NCBI GenBank assembly: GCA_009731375.1
Contig: BJOX01000331.1
Coordinates: forward strand, 567,407 to 606,352
Length of the DNA stretch: 38,946 nt
From: Paulinella micropora
Taxonomy: Eukaryota; Cercozoa; Imbricatea; Euglyphida
Direction of reading: 5' to 3'
Notes under the pieces: generated by a model
Told to the model about the DNA's origin: nothing
Databases searched by the model: none
What the model saw: the letters and a program-made list of their open reading frames with translations, nothing else
Shown here: positions 14,426 through 26,495 of the stretch, piece after piece
Layout of the letters: every line of letters begins with the position of its first letter
Numbering within the stretch: position 1 is the stretch's first letter
Program-made: the position numbers and the translations under genes

Positions 14426-15579
14426 TGTTTCATAGGCTTGATTGTAGAGTGGGACTACATCCAAGCTTTCAAAAAGCCACATGGCATGCAGGCAGGCAAT
14501 GTTCGTGTCATAGATCCTGAAGAGTAACAACGTCACAAGTTCAAGTAGTGTGGTAATTTTTTCTTAGAAGAGAATTCGCGAGCCCGCATTTCCATGCAGT
14601 GCCACGGACGAGATTGCAGTCGCAACATCGATTAACTTTTGAATTCTTTTTCCCAATCAGTATTTAAGGTCGTGAAAATCTTGAGCACATCGTGCTAAAA
14701 TTCTTTACATAACTGAACTTTCAAACCGTCCGGTGGCTTAATTAAGCATTGTATCCGATGAAAGTTCAACTGAACGGTTTTTGCATATGTAGCCTGGGTA
14801 GCAACTAGAGCTTTTTTACGCAACTTGAACCGAAACCTGAAGTGTTTTTACTTGCCATTCGTAGGGAGATGAGTGGGAAGCGTATGAGCCACTATTTAAA
14901 AAATGAGAGTCATGTGACATATGCAGTCAGGAAATGTTTGTGTGCCCGGAGCGGCAAAAGAGCGGGCCCAGCCGGGCGGGTATCAATAGATAAAACAATG
15001 ATTTTCATGATAGTGCTGGTATTATTAATAGTATCATATGGCTGGTATTACAATACCTGATATAATTAGAATAGTCAGCCTTCATTCAGGCACGGTGTGA
15101 AACTAAGCCTACGGTTACTGATATAATCCTCAATCATGATAAGTCAAGAGTCAACTCCGTGAATAACTTGATTAGCCCAACTTGACTTACTCAACTCACT
15201 AGCTAGTGTATTGTGATCTAGCATAGTAACCACTGCGCTATGAACTTAAAGTGATCACAGCATACGTGACAACTTCAAAAATTTATATACTGATGACATA
15301 CTATCCGCACTTGACTCTGATTTACTGCCGGACAGTGATTATAATAATCAGGCGGCCAGTGCCAATGATTCAATGCGGCACGGCCCGGACGACTTCAGGC
15401 GAGTGGGCTGGAGGCTGAGCCAGCCGGCGAGAGGATGTTATTATTAATAATACCAACGCCTGCCCGGGTTGACTACTGCCATGATGATATAACTTGACTA
15501 TTAACTTAATCGACGTACTAGCCTGCTGACTTGGTCACCTATACTACGCGACGCCGGGGGGCTCTTATCATGGCAGTAT
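14426..15579. other. Low-copy sequence, no gene recognised
   Basis: Mixed composition with many stops in all frames. A 13-bp inverted pair GGTATTATTAATA / TATTAATAATACC lies near 15,018 and 15,444, flanked by GC-rich GCCGGGCGGG / CCTGCCCGGG-like sequence; it might mark a small transposon, but no duplication was confirmed. Confidence 0.45.
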
Positions 15580-15777
15580 CCACACTTGTGGTATAAAATC
15601 ACATTTGTGGATCTCGTGGGTTGGGTTAGAGTGGATCAAAGCCACATTTGTTGCCGGCCCGGATCAAACCACATGAAGTTGTGGATCAAAGTTGACGCCA
15701 CGTTGGTGGATCATTCAACTCCACATGTGTGGATCAAAGCCACATTTGTGGATCAAAACGATGACATATTTGTGGAT
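15580..15777. repeat. CCACA..TGTGG palindromic minisatellite
   Basis: Degenerate units of about 18-25 bp based on CCACATTTGTGGATCAAAG, at least eight partial copies; many contain the inverted core CCACA-N-TGTGG. Confidence 0.82.
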
Positions 15778-15993
15778 TTTAAAACTCAGTGAATAATCAG
15801 TAATTCAATTGGCGATGAAAAGCACTGGCATATTTCCGAGAGTGGCGATGATTCACAAATGCAGAGGCGCTCGCCGCCCGGTTAAAAGATAAATTCAAGC
15901 GGCCAGCCTCAGTCCGCAGGTTAGACTGAATCCGCACGGCCCTGGCAGGTGACTGGGCTGTCCCTGACTGCGGCGCCAGGGGCCGCCGCATGA

Positions 15994-16736
15994 TCATGAG
16001 TAGGATGGCGCCGCCGGCCGCCCGCACTGGGCTGATGGTGATCCACCTGGCTGGGGCTGCCGATCGGAAGCATCAACTTGTTCCTGCTCTTGTTCTCGTT
16101 CTGCTGCCGCGGTGAGTTCTGCTGTTTCAAGTTCGATGGCGTAGCATTCAACTTCCGCTGCCAATCTTGCTGCTGCATCTTCATCTGTCTTAACTTTCGC
16201 TGTGGTAGGCGATGCTTCGGGGGCAGGATCTTGCGTGATTGATGCCAGAGTGCTAGAGCTTGAGCTGGATGTAGCAGTCCTCGATCTCGGGGTCACGTGT
16301 GAAGGTGTCAGTGAACGATCGAGGACGGCTGCCGCGGATAATGTTGTCGGGTTAAATGCTGAACTTGAAGTTAACAAACCGATGTCGTAGGGTTGATCAA
16401 CGGTGGATGTAGTAGGCCGTTGCGGGGACGAGAAGAGCGTACTGAGAAAGGATGGCATAGCCAAGGAATTGTTTACCGGTTCGATTAGTCTACCAGCGAG
16501 TAGAGCCGACAATGGTTGCATTACGGGGCGCGGCGGAGCGGGCGTCGCAGCTCGAGCGAGGCGTCTAGTATGTGTAAACGAAGCGTCTGTGGTCGGGTAA
16601 GGCATGTTGGGTATCGGGGGCATGAAGTGTCAAACGGACGGTCGAAGTGCTGGTGCAACAGTAAATGTTGGTGCTGAGGGCAGGAACGGAGTCGATGGAG
16701 TCAACGCAGCTGGTGTGGGAGCAGAAGTAAGTATGA
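15994..16736 (-). pseudogene. Possible Pro/Ser/Thr/Ala-rich protein with internal stop
   Basis: A 209-codon frame from ATG at 16,623 (MPPIPNMPYPTT..., Ser-rich middle, acidic Ala/Glu-rich end) extends upstream in the same frame across a single TGA into another Pro/Ala/Thr-rich stretch (TSAPTPAALTPSTPF...). The composition looks protein-like but no domain is recognised. It could be a decayed gene, an exon set I cannot resolve, or a transposon ORF. Confidence 0.35.
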
Positions 16737-16840
16737 AAAACTTCTACAGTGATGACGTTGCAGATATCGTTCCAGAGCTTCTCTGCGGTTACTAGCGATC
16801 CAATAGGTCTCAGGTACTGTGTGTGGACTTCAGCGTCTGT

Positions 16841-17160
16841 CTAATCGAGGTTGCGGAGAAGATCTAAGCTGGCTTGAGGGGCAATCGGGACATATGGTAG
16901 CCATGTAGCATTGTCCTTGTGATTCTTGCGAAGGATGTCGCGTTCGACGCCAACGTAGCTGGTCAGTAAGTCGTAAATAAATTGAACAGTTTGCGTACGC
17001 GATAGGTTGGCGTGGAGGCGAGTAGTCTTTCCAACCTTAACTTCCTCCTGAAACTTCTTGTGAGTACGTAGAGTATCAGTACGGGAGCCCAGAATGTGGT
17101 AGGTGTCTAAACAGCGTCGCTTGTGTTCATTGTATTTCGAAACTGGGGTCGTCGTGCCGC
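16841..17160 (-). CDS. Possible exon, unknown protein
   Basis: The last part of a 235-codon frame has protein-like content: KYNEHKRRCLDTYHILGS, FQEEVKVGKTTRLHANLS, RTQTVQFIYDLLTSYVGVER, and ends ASLDLLRNLD-stop. The upstream part of the same frame looks non-coding. It may belong with the Pro/Ser-rich frame at 15,994-16,736. I do not recognise a family. Confidence 0.35.
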
Positions 17161-18548
17161 GATTGATTCGGACACATATAGCAGTACCAGGAGCAGACCA
17201 GAACGCAATACAGTAGATGTAGAGTACGATATGCAGTGGAGGAGGTGATCTCCACGCTGTAGGTAGGGGGTGCACTAAAACAACAAAACCATACACAGAC
17301 TGTGTTGGTTGACTGCATAGCCTAGTAGTGTGTATGAGGGTAGAGGAGGGACACAAAAATGCAACGGCAGGTGAACAATCTGTCGATATTGTACATATGT
17401 GTTTTTGGTTAACTCTGTCCTGATATGTTGTTGTATAACCACTTCTGAAAGAGAGGGTCTTTCCAAATCGATCTGTCGACAGAACACACAACTCTGTGTG
17501 TGTAGTTTCCACTTGGAAGGAAAATTCGAATTGTGAGTTTGTATACAACTCTTCAAGTAGGCAGATACAACGAACTCTTGTTATAGCTGCATTCAGTCCT
17601 GACTCTGTAAGAGCAGGTAAAATACCAGTAAATTACAGAGCGGTCACTTCGTTCATTTACGTAATTTCGTACTCGTTGCAGACTTGGATGGAACTTACGA
17701 TCGAGTGTGAATTGTAGATTGTGTGTCTACATTTCTCAAACGGATAGTTTCTTTTACTCCAAGCTAACAGTCATCAAACAAATAGTGTCAGGTCGGTGAA
17801 ATCGAAAACAAAACTGATTTGGGAGGGCTGGGCGAGAATGACTGAGCGGATGTAAAAACCAGTAAAATATTGTTTTTCGTCACTCGTGTTATCCTTGTCA
17901 GCAAATTTACCTTAACGTTCGTGTTTCACAGGAAATCAGGGAAAAAAGCAATAGTTGATCCTTTCTAAAAGAACTTTGACTTGATCGTTTGAAATCATTT
18001 CTGAACGGAATCAGAATATAATGAACCTGTCAAAACGAGTGAATTGTCAACTGTAAAGGTTTTAGCAGGTCGTTAAGGTGCTCAGTCTCATAGTAGGCTC
18101 GGATATGAGTGACAAGAGTAAGTTTGTAGAGTATGGAGAATCAAACGATGTGGAAAGAGCAAGTTCATATAAATAAAAAAGGTGTAAAGTAACGAAAGGA
18201 GAAAAAGGCTAAAGGACAACAACAGAACGACAAATAGGAAAAACATAATCAAATCCCCCCCCCCGGCCGGGAAGGGGGGGGGCATGTCAAAAGGGAGACC
18301 CACGGAAGATGACAGTCTCATCACCAAGAAAATGGATGATGAACGAAAATATATGAAGGAAAGAAAGAAAACAAATCAGAATAATATTCAAAAAGGTTGA
18401 AACAAGGAGGTACGAATTGACCGGACTGGTCCGTCCGGCACCTGGCTAGTATTAATAAAAGAAAGCCAGAGGTCGGCAAGGAGGGACATGTCCTCAGGAC
18501 TAGCTCTTCAAGTTTCAGCACCACTCTTCTAAATCAACAAATTCGATA
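17161..18548. other. Intergenic or 3' flank, no gene recognised
   Basis: Downstream of the LCCL gene stop. Contains a C-run/CCGG/G-run near 18,257-18,282 but no coherent coding frame or recognisable poly(A) signal that I would commit to. Confidence 0.45.
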
Positions 18549-19206
18549 TCAGGGCGGCGTAGATTCAGAGGGCACCGCACTGAAGTTGTCATTCTGACTG
18601 CTGTGCCGTTGGAAAGCTGAGAGAGCGTGTGATAGTTTTACGGCCTGTGCCAGTCCTTCGGCGCCAGTCAAACCCAGTTCTTGCTTGATGTCTCTTGGGT
18701 TCAATCCTTCTAGCGCAAACCGCAAGCTCTCCACCGTCTCGAAGGGTGCAACCTCAGAGGAGAGTTCAGACAAGCCATTTCGCGATAGCCAACTCATAAG
18801 CGACTCGAACAAGACTGCCTGACTATCTTCTGGCTGTGCATGCACTCGGACGTCCTGCTCTTCAAGAGAGCTTTGATGTGCCTTCTCAGCTAAGCCTGGC
18901 GAAGGCTGTGGATGGCTTTCAATCAACTGCATCGTTTCTACGCTACACTTTTCTTCTTGGGCAGAAGGTACTGAAGCAGCTGCTGTTTTGACGGTCCTCA
19001 TTTCGATCGTGGTTTGACTAGGATATTTTGATTCATGTTTTCGCTCACTCACGCCCTGCTGAGACAACGGTTGATGGCTCTCATCAGTCACCTTATTCAT
19101 CCCTTGGTTGAGACTCTCTTCACGGCTTGAAGACACGGGGGCATCTGCTGCTTCAAGCAAGTTGGCTGAGGTGATAGGAATAACAGTACGGCCAGGACGC
19201 CTGCGA
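18549..19206 (-). CDS. Exon 19: cytoplasmic tail with SAM-like domain and stop
   Basis: 658 bp, phase 2 in, ends in TGA at 18,549. It begins SRRRPGRTV (basic, just inside the membrane), continues through a Ser/Gln/Glu-rich linker, then about 65 residues resembling a SAM domain: LFESLMSWLSRNGLSEL, VESLRFALEGL, NPRDIKQELGLTGAEGLAQA, VKLSHAL. The DIKxELGLxGxxGLxxA pattern matches the SAM helix 4-5 region. SAM domains typically mediate homo- or hetero-oligomerisation. The assignment is by eye. Confidence 0.7.
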
Positions 19207-22200
19207 CTATAATTCAAGAAGAAAACAGATAATAAATATGGATTTGAGCAGCAAATTGTGCTGCATGTTTTCTCCCTGTTCAACACAAAGCTATTTGTCT
19301 CCTTCCCAAGTTAATGGCGAATAGGAATATAATGTTATTCTGCGCTCACAGGAGAGCATACCTGCGATTGTAACATGCCCTCAGCAACGCCAGCGCCATG
19401 CACAAGCTTGCGATGACAATAACCGCCGTAATTCCTGCAGGTACTTTTGCTTGTGCAGCAGCTGTAGTTTCCGCGCTTCCTTCTACCAGGCCGCTGCCAA
19501 CTGACACACAGCCACGAAAACCGTAGGTGCATAAGTTTTGGGGCGAGTGCGAGTAAGCACAGGGGCGCGAGGAGCAAGAGAAGGGGGTGGGGAGCGGAGG
19601 TAGTTGAGAAAGGCAGGAGGACGGGTAGAGACACATAAAGTATCAAAAAGGAAAGGATATTGAGAGTACCACTGCCAGATGGCGATGGAACAACGGCGCT
19701 GGATGAAGGCGTTGCAGATGCAGACTGCGAATGAGAGACTAATATAACAGAGACACGTACAGTTTCAAAATGCAATTGATTCAGAGCTGGCGGAAAGAAC
19801 GTACAATCTGAAAAGGCATGATCGAAATTTAGTGGTACAGCAAGTTACCTCGTGACTCGCATTTGAATGAACCATACGTATTAACACATGTGCTGTAGTT
19901 ATCCTCAAAACTGCAGTCGTCGATCTTACTTGAACACTCGTCAATGTCCAAGCAATTATTGATAACACCTGCTACGTCCCATAAAAGCAAATGAAACTGT
20001 GATAGAAAAGTCAAACAACAAAGGTTACCTTCATTCTTGGTCAGACTCACCGCTTCCTTAGAGTAGTAGTAGTATTGCGTCAAGGTGGTGATTCCGTTGC
20101 GGCTTGCACCACAGAAATTCTGGTGTCTTCCGGATCCCGTGACCCTTACTGTTCCACCGGCATTCGTCAAGACGCCCTGGTGTATCGCTGCCCTGCAGAT
20201 GCTGGAGTCGTACGAGTAGAGGCCACTCGAGTAGCAGCCATACACTTGATAGTACGAAAGGGACGCGCAGCCCGCCGGGCACTCATAGAGCACACTGCTT
20301 CCCGCTGCTTGTGCTTGAGCAGTGCTCCAGCAGCTTGCCACTGCCAACACAGCAAACATCAAATACACATTAGAACGCTGCCTGCCTCTCAACTACGCAG
20401 AAAGAAATGCACACACTTTCATAGCACGCAGAAATCTCTTGCACTCTCTCCAGTGGAACTCTATCGCCTGGTCAACGCACTCGTTGCTGAGATAAACCTC
20501 GACTCGAATTCGAATAGAAGCCAGGCAGGCACTCGCAAGCAAAACTCCCTGCCGTGTTTCTGCAAAACTGAGCCGTGGTGTCGCAGGTGTGCGTCCCCGA
20601 TGAGCACTCGTCCACGTCCTTGCAAGCTGGGTAGGTACCCTCGTACCCAGAGCTGCACACGCACTCATATGATCCCACGGTGTTGACGCAGGTGCTCGAG
20701 CTCGTGTTCGAGATCGAGTTTGAGGTCGAGGCGCCACAGCTGTGCGTTCCCGTTTTGCATTCGTCGATGTCCTTGCACACCTTGGATTCGTTGCCTAGAT
20801 ACAGAAATCAAACGAGCCCTTCGTGCCAAATCACATGACGCAAAAACTTTCATAGCACGCAGAAATCTCTTGCACTCTCTCCAGGGGAACCCTATCGCCT
20901 GGTCAACGCAATCGCTGCTGAGACAAACCTCGGCTCGAATTCGAATAGAAGCCAGGCAGGCACTCGCAAGCAAAACTCCCCGCCGTATTTCTGCAAAACT
21001 GCGCCGCCATGGTGTCGCAGGTGTGCGTCCCCGATGAGCACTCGTCCACGTCCTGGCAAGCTGGATAGGTACCCTTGTAACCAGAGCTGCACACGCACTC
21101 GAACGATCCCACGGTGTTGATGCAGGTGCTCGAGCTCATGCTCGAGTTTGAGTTGGAGCTCGAGTTTAAGTTCGAGGCGCCACAGTTGTGCGTTTCCGTT
21201 TTGCATTCGTCGATGTCCTTGCACACCTTGGATTCGTTGCCTAGATACAGAAACCGAATGGACCCTTTGTGCCAAATCACATTATGAAACCAAACATAGC
21301 TTTCCACTGCTGCTACCTTCATTCTTGTTCAAACTCACCGCTTCCTCAGAGTAGTAGTAGTATTGCGTGGTGATTCCGTTGCGGCTTGCACCACAGAAAT
21401 TACGGTGTCTTCCGGATCTCGTGACCCTTACTGTTCCACCGGCATTCGTCAAGAGGCCCTGGTGAATCGCTGCCCTGCAGATGCTGGAGTCGTACGAGTA
21501 GAGGCCACTCGAGTAGCAGCCATACACTTCATAGTACGAAAAGGACGCGCAGCCTGCCGGGCACTCATAGAGCGCACTGTTTCCCGCTGCTTGTGCTTGA
21601 GCAGTGCTCCAGCAGCTTGCCACTGCCAACACAGCAAACATCAAATACACATTAGAACGCTGCCTGCCTCTCAACTACGCAGAAAGAAATGCACACACTT
21701 TCATAGCACGCAGAAATCTCTTGCACTCTCTCCAGTGGAACTCTATCCCCTGGTTAACGCACTCGTTGCTGAGATAAACCTCGGCTCGAATTCGAATAGA
21801 AGCCAGGCAGGCACTCGCAAGCAAAACTCCCCGCCGTGTTTCTGCAAAACTGCGCCGTGGTGTCGCAGGTGTGCGTCCCCGATGAGCACTCGTCCACGTC
21901 CTTGCAAGCTGGGTAGGTACCCTTGTACCCAGAGCTGCACACGCACTCGAACGATCCCACGGTGTTGACGCAGGTGCTCGAGCTCGTGTTCGAGTTTGAG
22001 TTCGAGGCGCCACAGCTGTGCGTTCCCGTTTTGCATTCGTCGATATCCTTGCACACCTTGGATTCGTTGCCTAGATACAGAAATTAAAATAAGCCCTTCG
22101 TGCCAAATTATATTTCACAAAAACTTTGATAGCACGCAGAAATCTATTGCAATCTCTCCAGGGGAACCCTATCCCTTGGTCAACCCACTCACTGCTGAGA

Positions 22201-25200
22201 CAAACCTCGGCTCGAATTCGAATAGAAGCCAGACAGGCACTCGCAAGCAAAACTCCCCGCCGTGTTTCTGCAAAACTGCGCCGCCATGGTGTCGCAGGTG
22301 TGCGTCCCCGATGAGCACTCGTCCACGTCCTGGCAAGCTGGGTAGGTACCCCTGTACCCAGAGCTGCACACGCACTCGAACGATCCCACGGTGTTGATGC
22401 AGGTGCTCGAGTTTGACTTCGAGCCGCCACAGTTGTGCGTTGCCGTTTTGCATTCGTCGATGTCCTTGCACACCTTGGATTCGTTGCCTAGATACAGAAA
22501 CCGAATGGACCCTTCGTGCCACATCACATTATGAACCAAACGTATCGTATCACGGCTACCTTCATTCTTGGTCAAACTCACCGCTTCCTTCGAGTAGTAG
22601 TAGTATTGCGTGGTGATTCCGTTGCGGCTTGCACCACAGAAATTCTGGTGTCTTCCGGATCCCATGACCCTTACTGTTCCACCGGCATTCGTCAAGACGC
22701 CCTGGTGTATCGCTGCCCTGCAGATGCTGGAGTCGTACGAGTAGAGGCCACTCGAGTAGCAGCCATACACTTGATAGTACGAAAAGGACGCGCAGCCTGC
22801 CGGGCACTCATAGAGCGCACTGCTTCCCGCTGCTTGTGCTTGAGCAGTGCTCCAGCAGCTTGCCACTGCCAACACAGCAAACATCAAATACACATTAGAA
22901 CGCTGCCTGCCTCTCAACTACGCAGAAAGAAATGCACACACTTTCATAGCACGCAGAAATCTCTTGCACTCTCTCCAGTGGAACTCTATCCCCTGGTTAA
23001 CGCACTCGTTGCTGAGATAAACCTCGGCTCGAATTCGAATAGAAGCCAGGCAGGCACTCGCAAGCAAAACTCCCCGCCGTGTTTCTGCAAAACTGCGCCG
23101 TGGTGTCGCAGGTGTGCGTCCCCGATGAGCACTCGTCCACGTCCTTGCAAGCTGGGTAGGTACCCTTGTACCCAGAGCTGCACACGCACTCGAACGATCC
23201 CACGGTGTTGACGCAGGTGCTCGAGCTCGTGTTCGAGTTTGAGTTCGAGGCGCCACAGCTGTGCGTTCCCGTTTTGCATTCGTCGATATCCTTGCACACC
23301 TTGGATTCGTTGCCTAGATACAGAAATTAAAATAAGCCCTTCGTGCCAAATTATATTTCACAAAAACTTTGATAGCACGCAGAAATCTATTGCAATCTCT
23401 CCAGGGGAACCCTATCCCTTGGTCAACCCACTCACTGCTGAGACAAACCTCGGCTCGAATTCGAATAGAAGCCAGACAGGCACTCGCAAGCAAAACTCCC
23501 CGCCGTGTTTCTGCAAAACTGCGCCGCCATGGTGTCGCAGGTGTGCGTCCCCGATGAGCACTCGTCCACGTCCTGGCAAGCTGGGTAGGTACCCCTGTAC
23601 CCAGAGCTGCACACGCACTCGAACGATCCCACGGTGTTGATGCAGGTGCTCGAGCTCGTGCTCGAGTTTGACTTCGAGCCGCCACAGTTGTGCGTTGCCG
23701 TTTTGCATTCGTCGATGTCCTTGCACACCTTGGATTCGTTGCCTAGATACAGAAACCGAATGGACCCTTCGTGCCACATCACATTATGAACCAAACGTAT
23801 CGTATCACGGCTACCTTCATTCTTGGTCAAACTCACCGCTTCCTTCGAGTAGTAGTAGTATTGCGTGGTGATTCCGTTGCGGCTTGCACCACAGAAATTC
23901 TGGTGTCTTCCGGATCCCATGACCCTTACTGTTCCACCGGCATTCGTCAAGACGCCCTGGTGTATCGCTGCCCTGCAGATGCTGGAGTCGTACGAGTAGA
24001 GGCCACTCGAGTAGCAGCCATACACTTGATAGTACGAAAAGGACGCGCAGCCTGCCGGGCACTCATAGAGCGCACTGCTTCCCGCTGCTTGTGCTTGAGC
24101 AGTACTCCAGCAGCTTGCCACTGCCAACACAGCAAACATCAAATACACATTAGAACTCCGCCTGCCTCTCGACTACGCAGACAGGAATGCACACTTTTAT
24201 AACACGCAGGAATCTCTTCCAATCTCTCCATATTGCCTGGTCAACGCACTCGCTGCTGAGACAGACCTTGGCTCGAATTCGAATAGAAGCCAGGCAGGCA
24301 CTCGCAGGCAAAGCCCCCCGCCGTGTTTCTGCAAAACTGAGCCATGGTGTCGCAGGTGTGCATCCCCGATGAGCATTCGTCCACGTCCTCGCAAGCTGGA
24401 TAGGTACCCTCGTATCCAGAGCTGCACGCGCACTCGAACGATCCCACGGTGTTGATGCATCTAGAATTCGGCGCCACACATCGTGGGGCAATTTGACATT
24501 CATTTATGTCAACACAGCCTATGCATCAAGCAAACGGTGTAGCATGCATATTTGGGAGCACTTCTGCGTCTGTCTATTTTAGCTTACAATGGACGTGTTC
24601 AAGAAAAAGACTTACCGCGAGGAAATAGGCACTGGGCAGGAGGCAACTGACAGATATATATAAAGGGGCTAATGTCATCAATATTAATAAAAGTGATGAC
24701 AATAAAAAATGCAGCCTACAAGAATAGAGACTAGAACGTTGATGTGATAAGACATGAGTTAGAAAAAGCAAATAAATGAATAATAAACAGATATAATAAA
24801 TAAATTCACAAAGAAACAGATTAAATAGAAAACAAGAGAAAGAACTGAATACAAATTGCGGTATAGCTCAGAAAATAAATGTTCTACTAATTGGATTAAG
24901 GGGCAGAATAACAGGTTTGAAATGAATTGTCCTACAAATGGATGCCGGAGAGAGGGAAGGAGGGATGATGGATGGATGGATTGAATATCCTCCTCCTCCT
25001 TCTCCTCCTCCTCCTCCTCCTCCTCCTCCTTCTTCTTCTTCTTCTTCTTCTTCTTCTTCTTCATCATCATCATCTTCTTCTTCTTCTTCTTCTTCTTCTT
25101 CTTCTTCTTCTTCTTCTTCTTCTTCTTTTTCTTCTTCTCTCCTTCTCATTCTCCTCCTCCTCCTCTTCCTTCTCCTCCTCCTTCTTCTTCTTTTTCTTCA

Positions 25201-26325
25201 TTTTCTTCCTCTTCTTGTTCTTCCTTCTAAAGCTGGAGCTTGGAGGTGGTTCAGGAAATTTCAAATGACATGTAAGGAGCATGGATAACACTGGACCTGA
25301 CCTAGCCTTGTTGGTAGAGTAGCAAACAGGAAAATGTATGCATATATATTTGTTTGTGTATACGTGTGTTAAATTTCTAGATATATGCATGCTTTTTTCG
25401 ACATTATGACCAAGTATATTATATAACATATATGCACGTATATATCGATAACAGATGTTTACAGATTCACAGCCGTTCAAAATGGACATTGCATTTTCCT
25501 TGATTTCATGCCTGCGACCTGAAGAGTTTGAAGAAGTATTGTATTGGAAGCCTGTGACATTCTTATGAAAACCCGGGAAGCACTCGCAGCGATAGCTCCC
25601 AACCACGTTGACGCAATATTCCGTAGCATCGCACCCGTGTGTCCCCACGACGCATTCGTCCATGTCCTGGCAAGCTGGCCAGGCGCCTTCATAGCCAGGG
25701 TTGCATGCGCAGCGGAATGAGCCCGGGGTGTTGATGCACGTGCTTGTGTTGCAGGTGTGTGTACCACCCACGCACTCGTCCACATCCTCGCACCAACTCT
25801 CCCCTGCACAGCCATAGAAACCAATGTCGTTGTAAGCGCCTGCCGGAAGGGCGAAAGCAACCAAGTGATTGAACCAATTACATCCCGGTTGATTTATTTG
25901 GAGTAAAAAGCAATACGATTACGAAGGTCAATAACTGTCCTAAATGAGCGGGCTATAAGAGTCAAGACAGACGCCCTTGGGACCTCCTCCTCCTCCTTCT
26001 TCTGTTGTCGTCGCTAAATTTTTCTTATCCTTGTGTTTCTTTACTTTATCAATATTCTTTCGAACCTTGTTGTTTTTGCTGTTGCTTTTGTTGTTTGTTT
26101 TATGTTGTCGTCCAGAATTACTTTTCCGCGTTTTGATGTCCTCAAAATGTTCTTCAGAATCTTCTGTCATCTCTCTTGCTTTAGTGTCTCATATCCTTCT
26201 TCTTACTGATGTCTTGGCGATGATGATGAGGACTATCATGATGATGATAATGATTAAGGGATGCATCTGATGTCATAGTCTGAGGAAGACTATCATCATC
26301 ATAATCATTCTTCTTCTTCTTCTTC

Positions 26326-26370
<45 letters not shown>

Positions 26371-26457
26371 GAATTATAATTATTATTATTATTATTATTA
26401 TTATTACTACTACTACTACTACTACTACTATTATTATTATTGTTATCATTATTATTA

Positions 26458-26495
<38 letters not shown>

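Larger units (their letters stand above)
20393..24172 (-). repeat. Three tandem genic units (LCCL + 2 double-EGF exons)
   Basis: The shared site CTCTC-A/G-ACTACGC recurs near 20,389, 21,671, 22,914 and 24,169, giving units of 1,282, 1,243 and 1,255 bp. Each unit has one LCCL exon and two double-EGF exons with introns of about 157, 72-76 and 135 bp. Units 2 and 3 match nearly base for base through exons and introns, apart from a 12-bp in-frame difference. Confidence 0.92.

Noticed and set aside
19712-19747. A second tiny intron inside exon 17 (GTACGT...GCAG, 36 bp)
   Set aside because: It is shorter than any other intron inferred, phase is kept without it, and there is no evidence for splicing.
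20075-23211. Plus-strand frames of 130-230 codons in the LCCL/EGF region
   Set aside because: They are antisense shadows of the minus-strand exons, run through introns, and repeat only because the exons repeat.
20393-24172. Three separate small secreted-protein genes instead of one large gene
   Set aside because: The spacing between the last EGF exon and the next LCCL exon is only 146-157 bp with good GT and AG sites in matching phase and no room for a terminator and promoter. Kept as an alternative because of the signal-peptide-like stretch.
24938-25288. Ser/Leu-rich frames in 24.9-25.3 kb
   Set aside because: Translation of the TCC/TTC polypyrimidine tract within intron 4.
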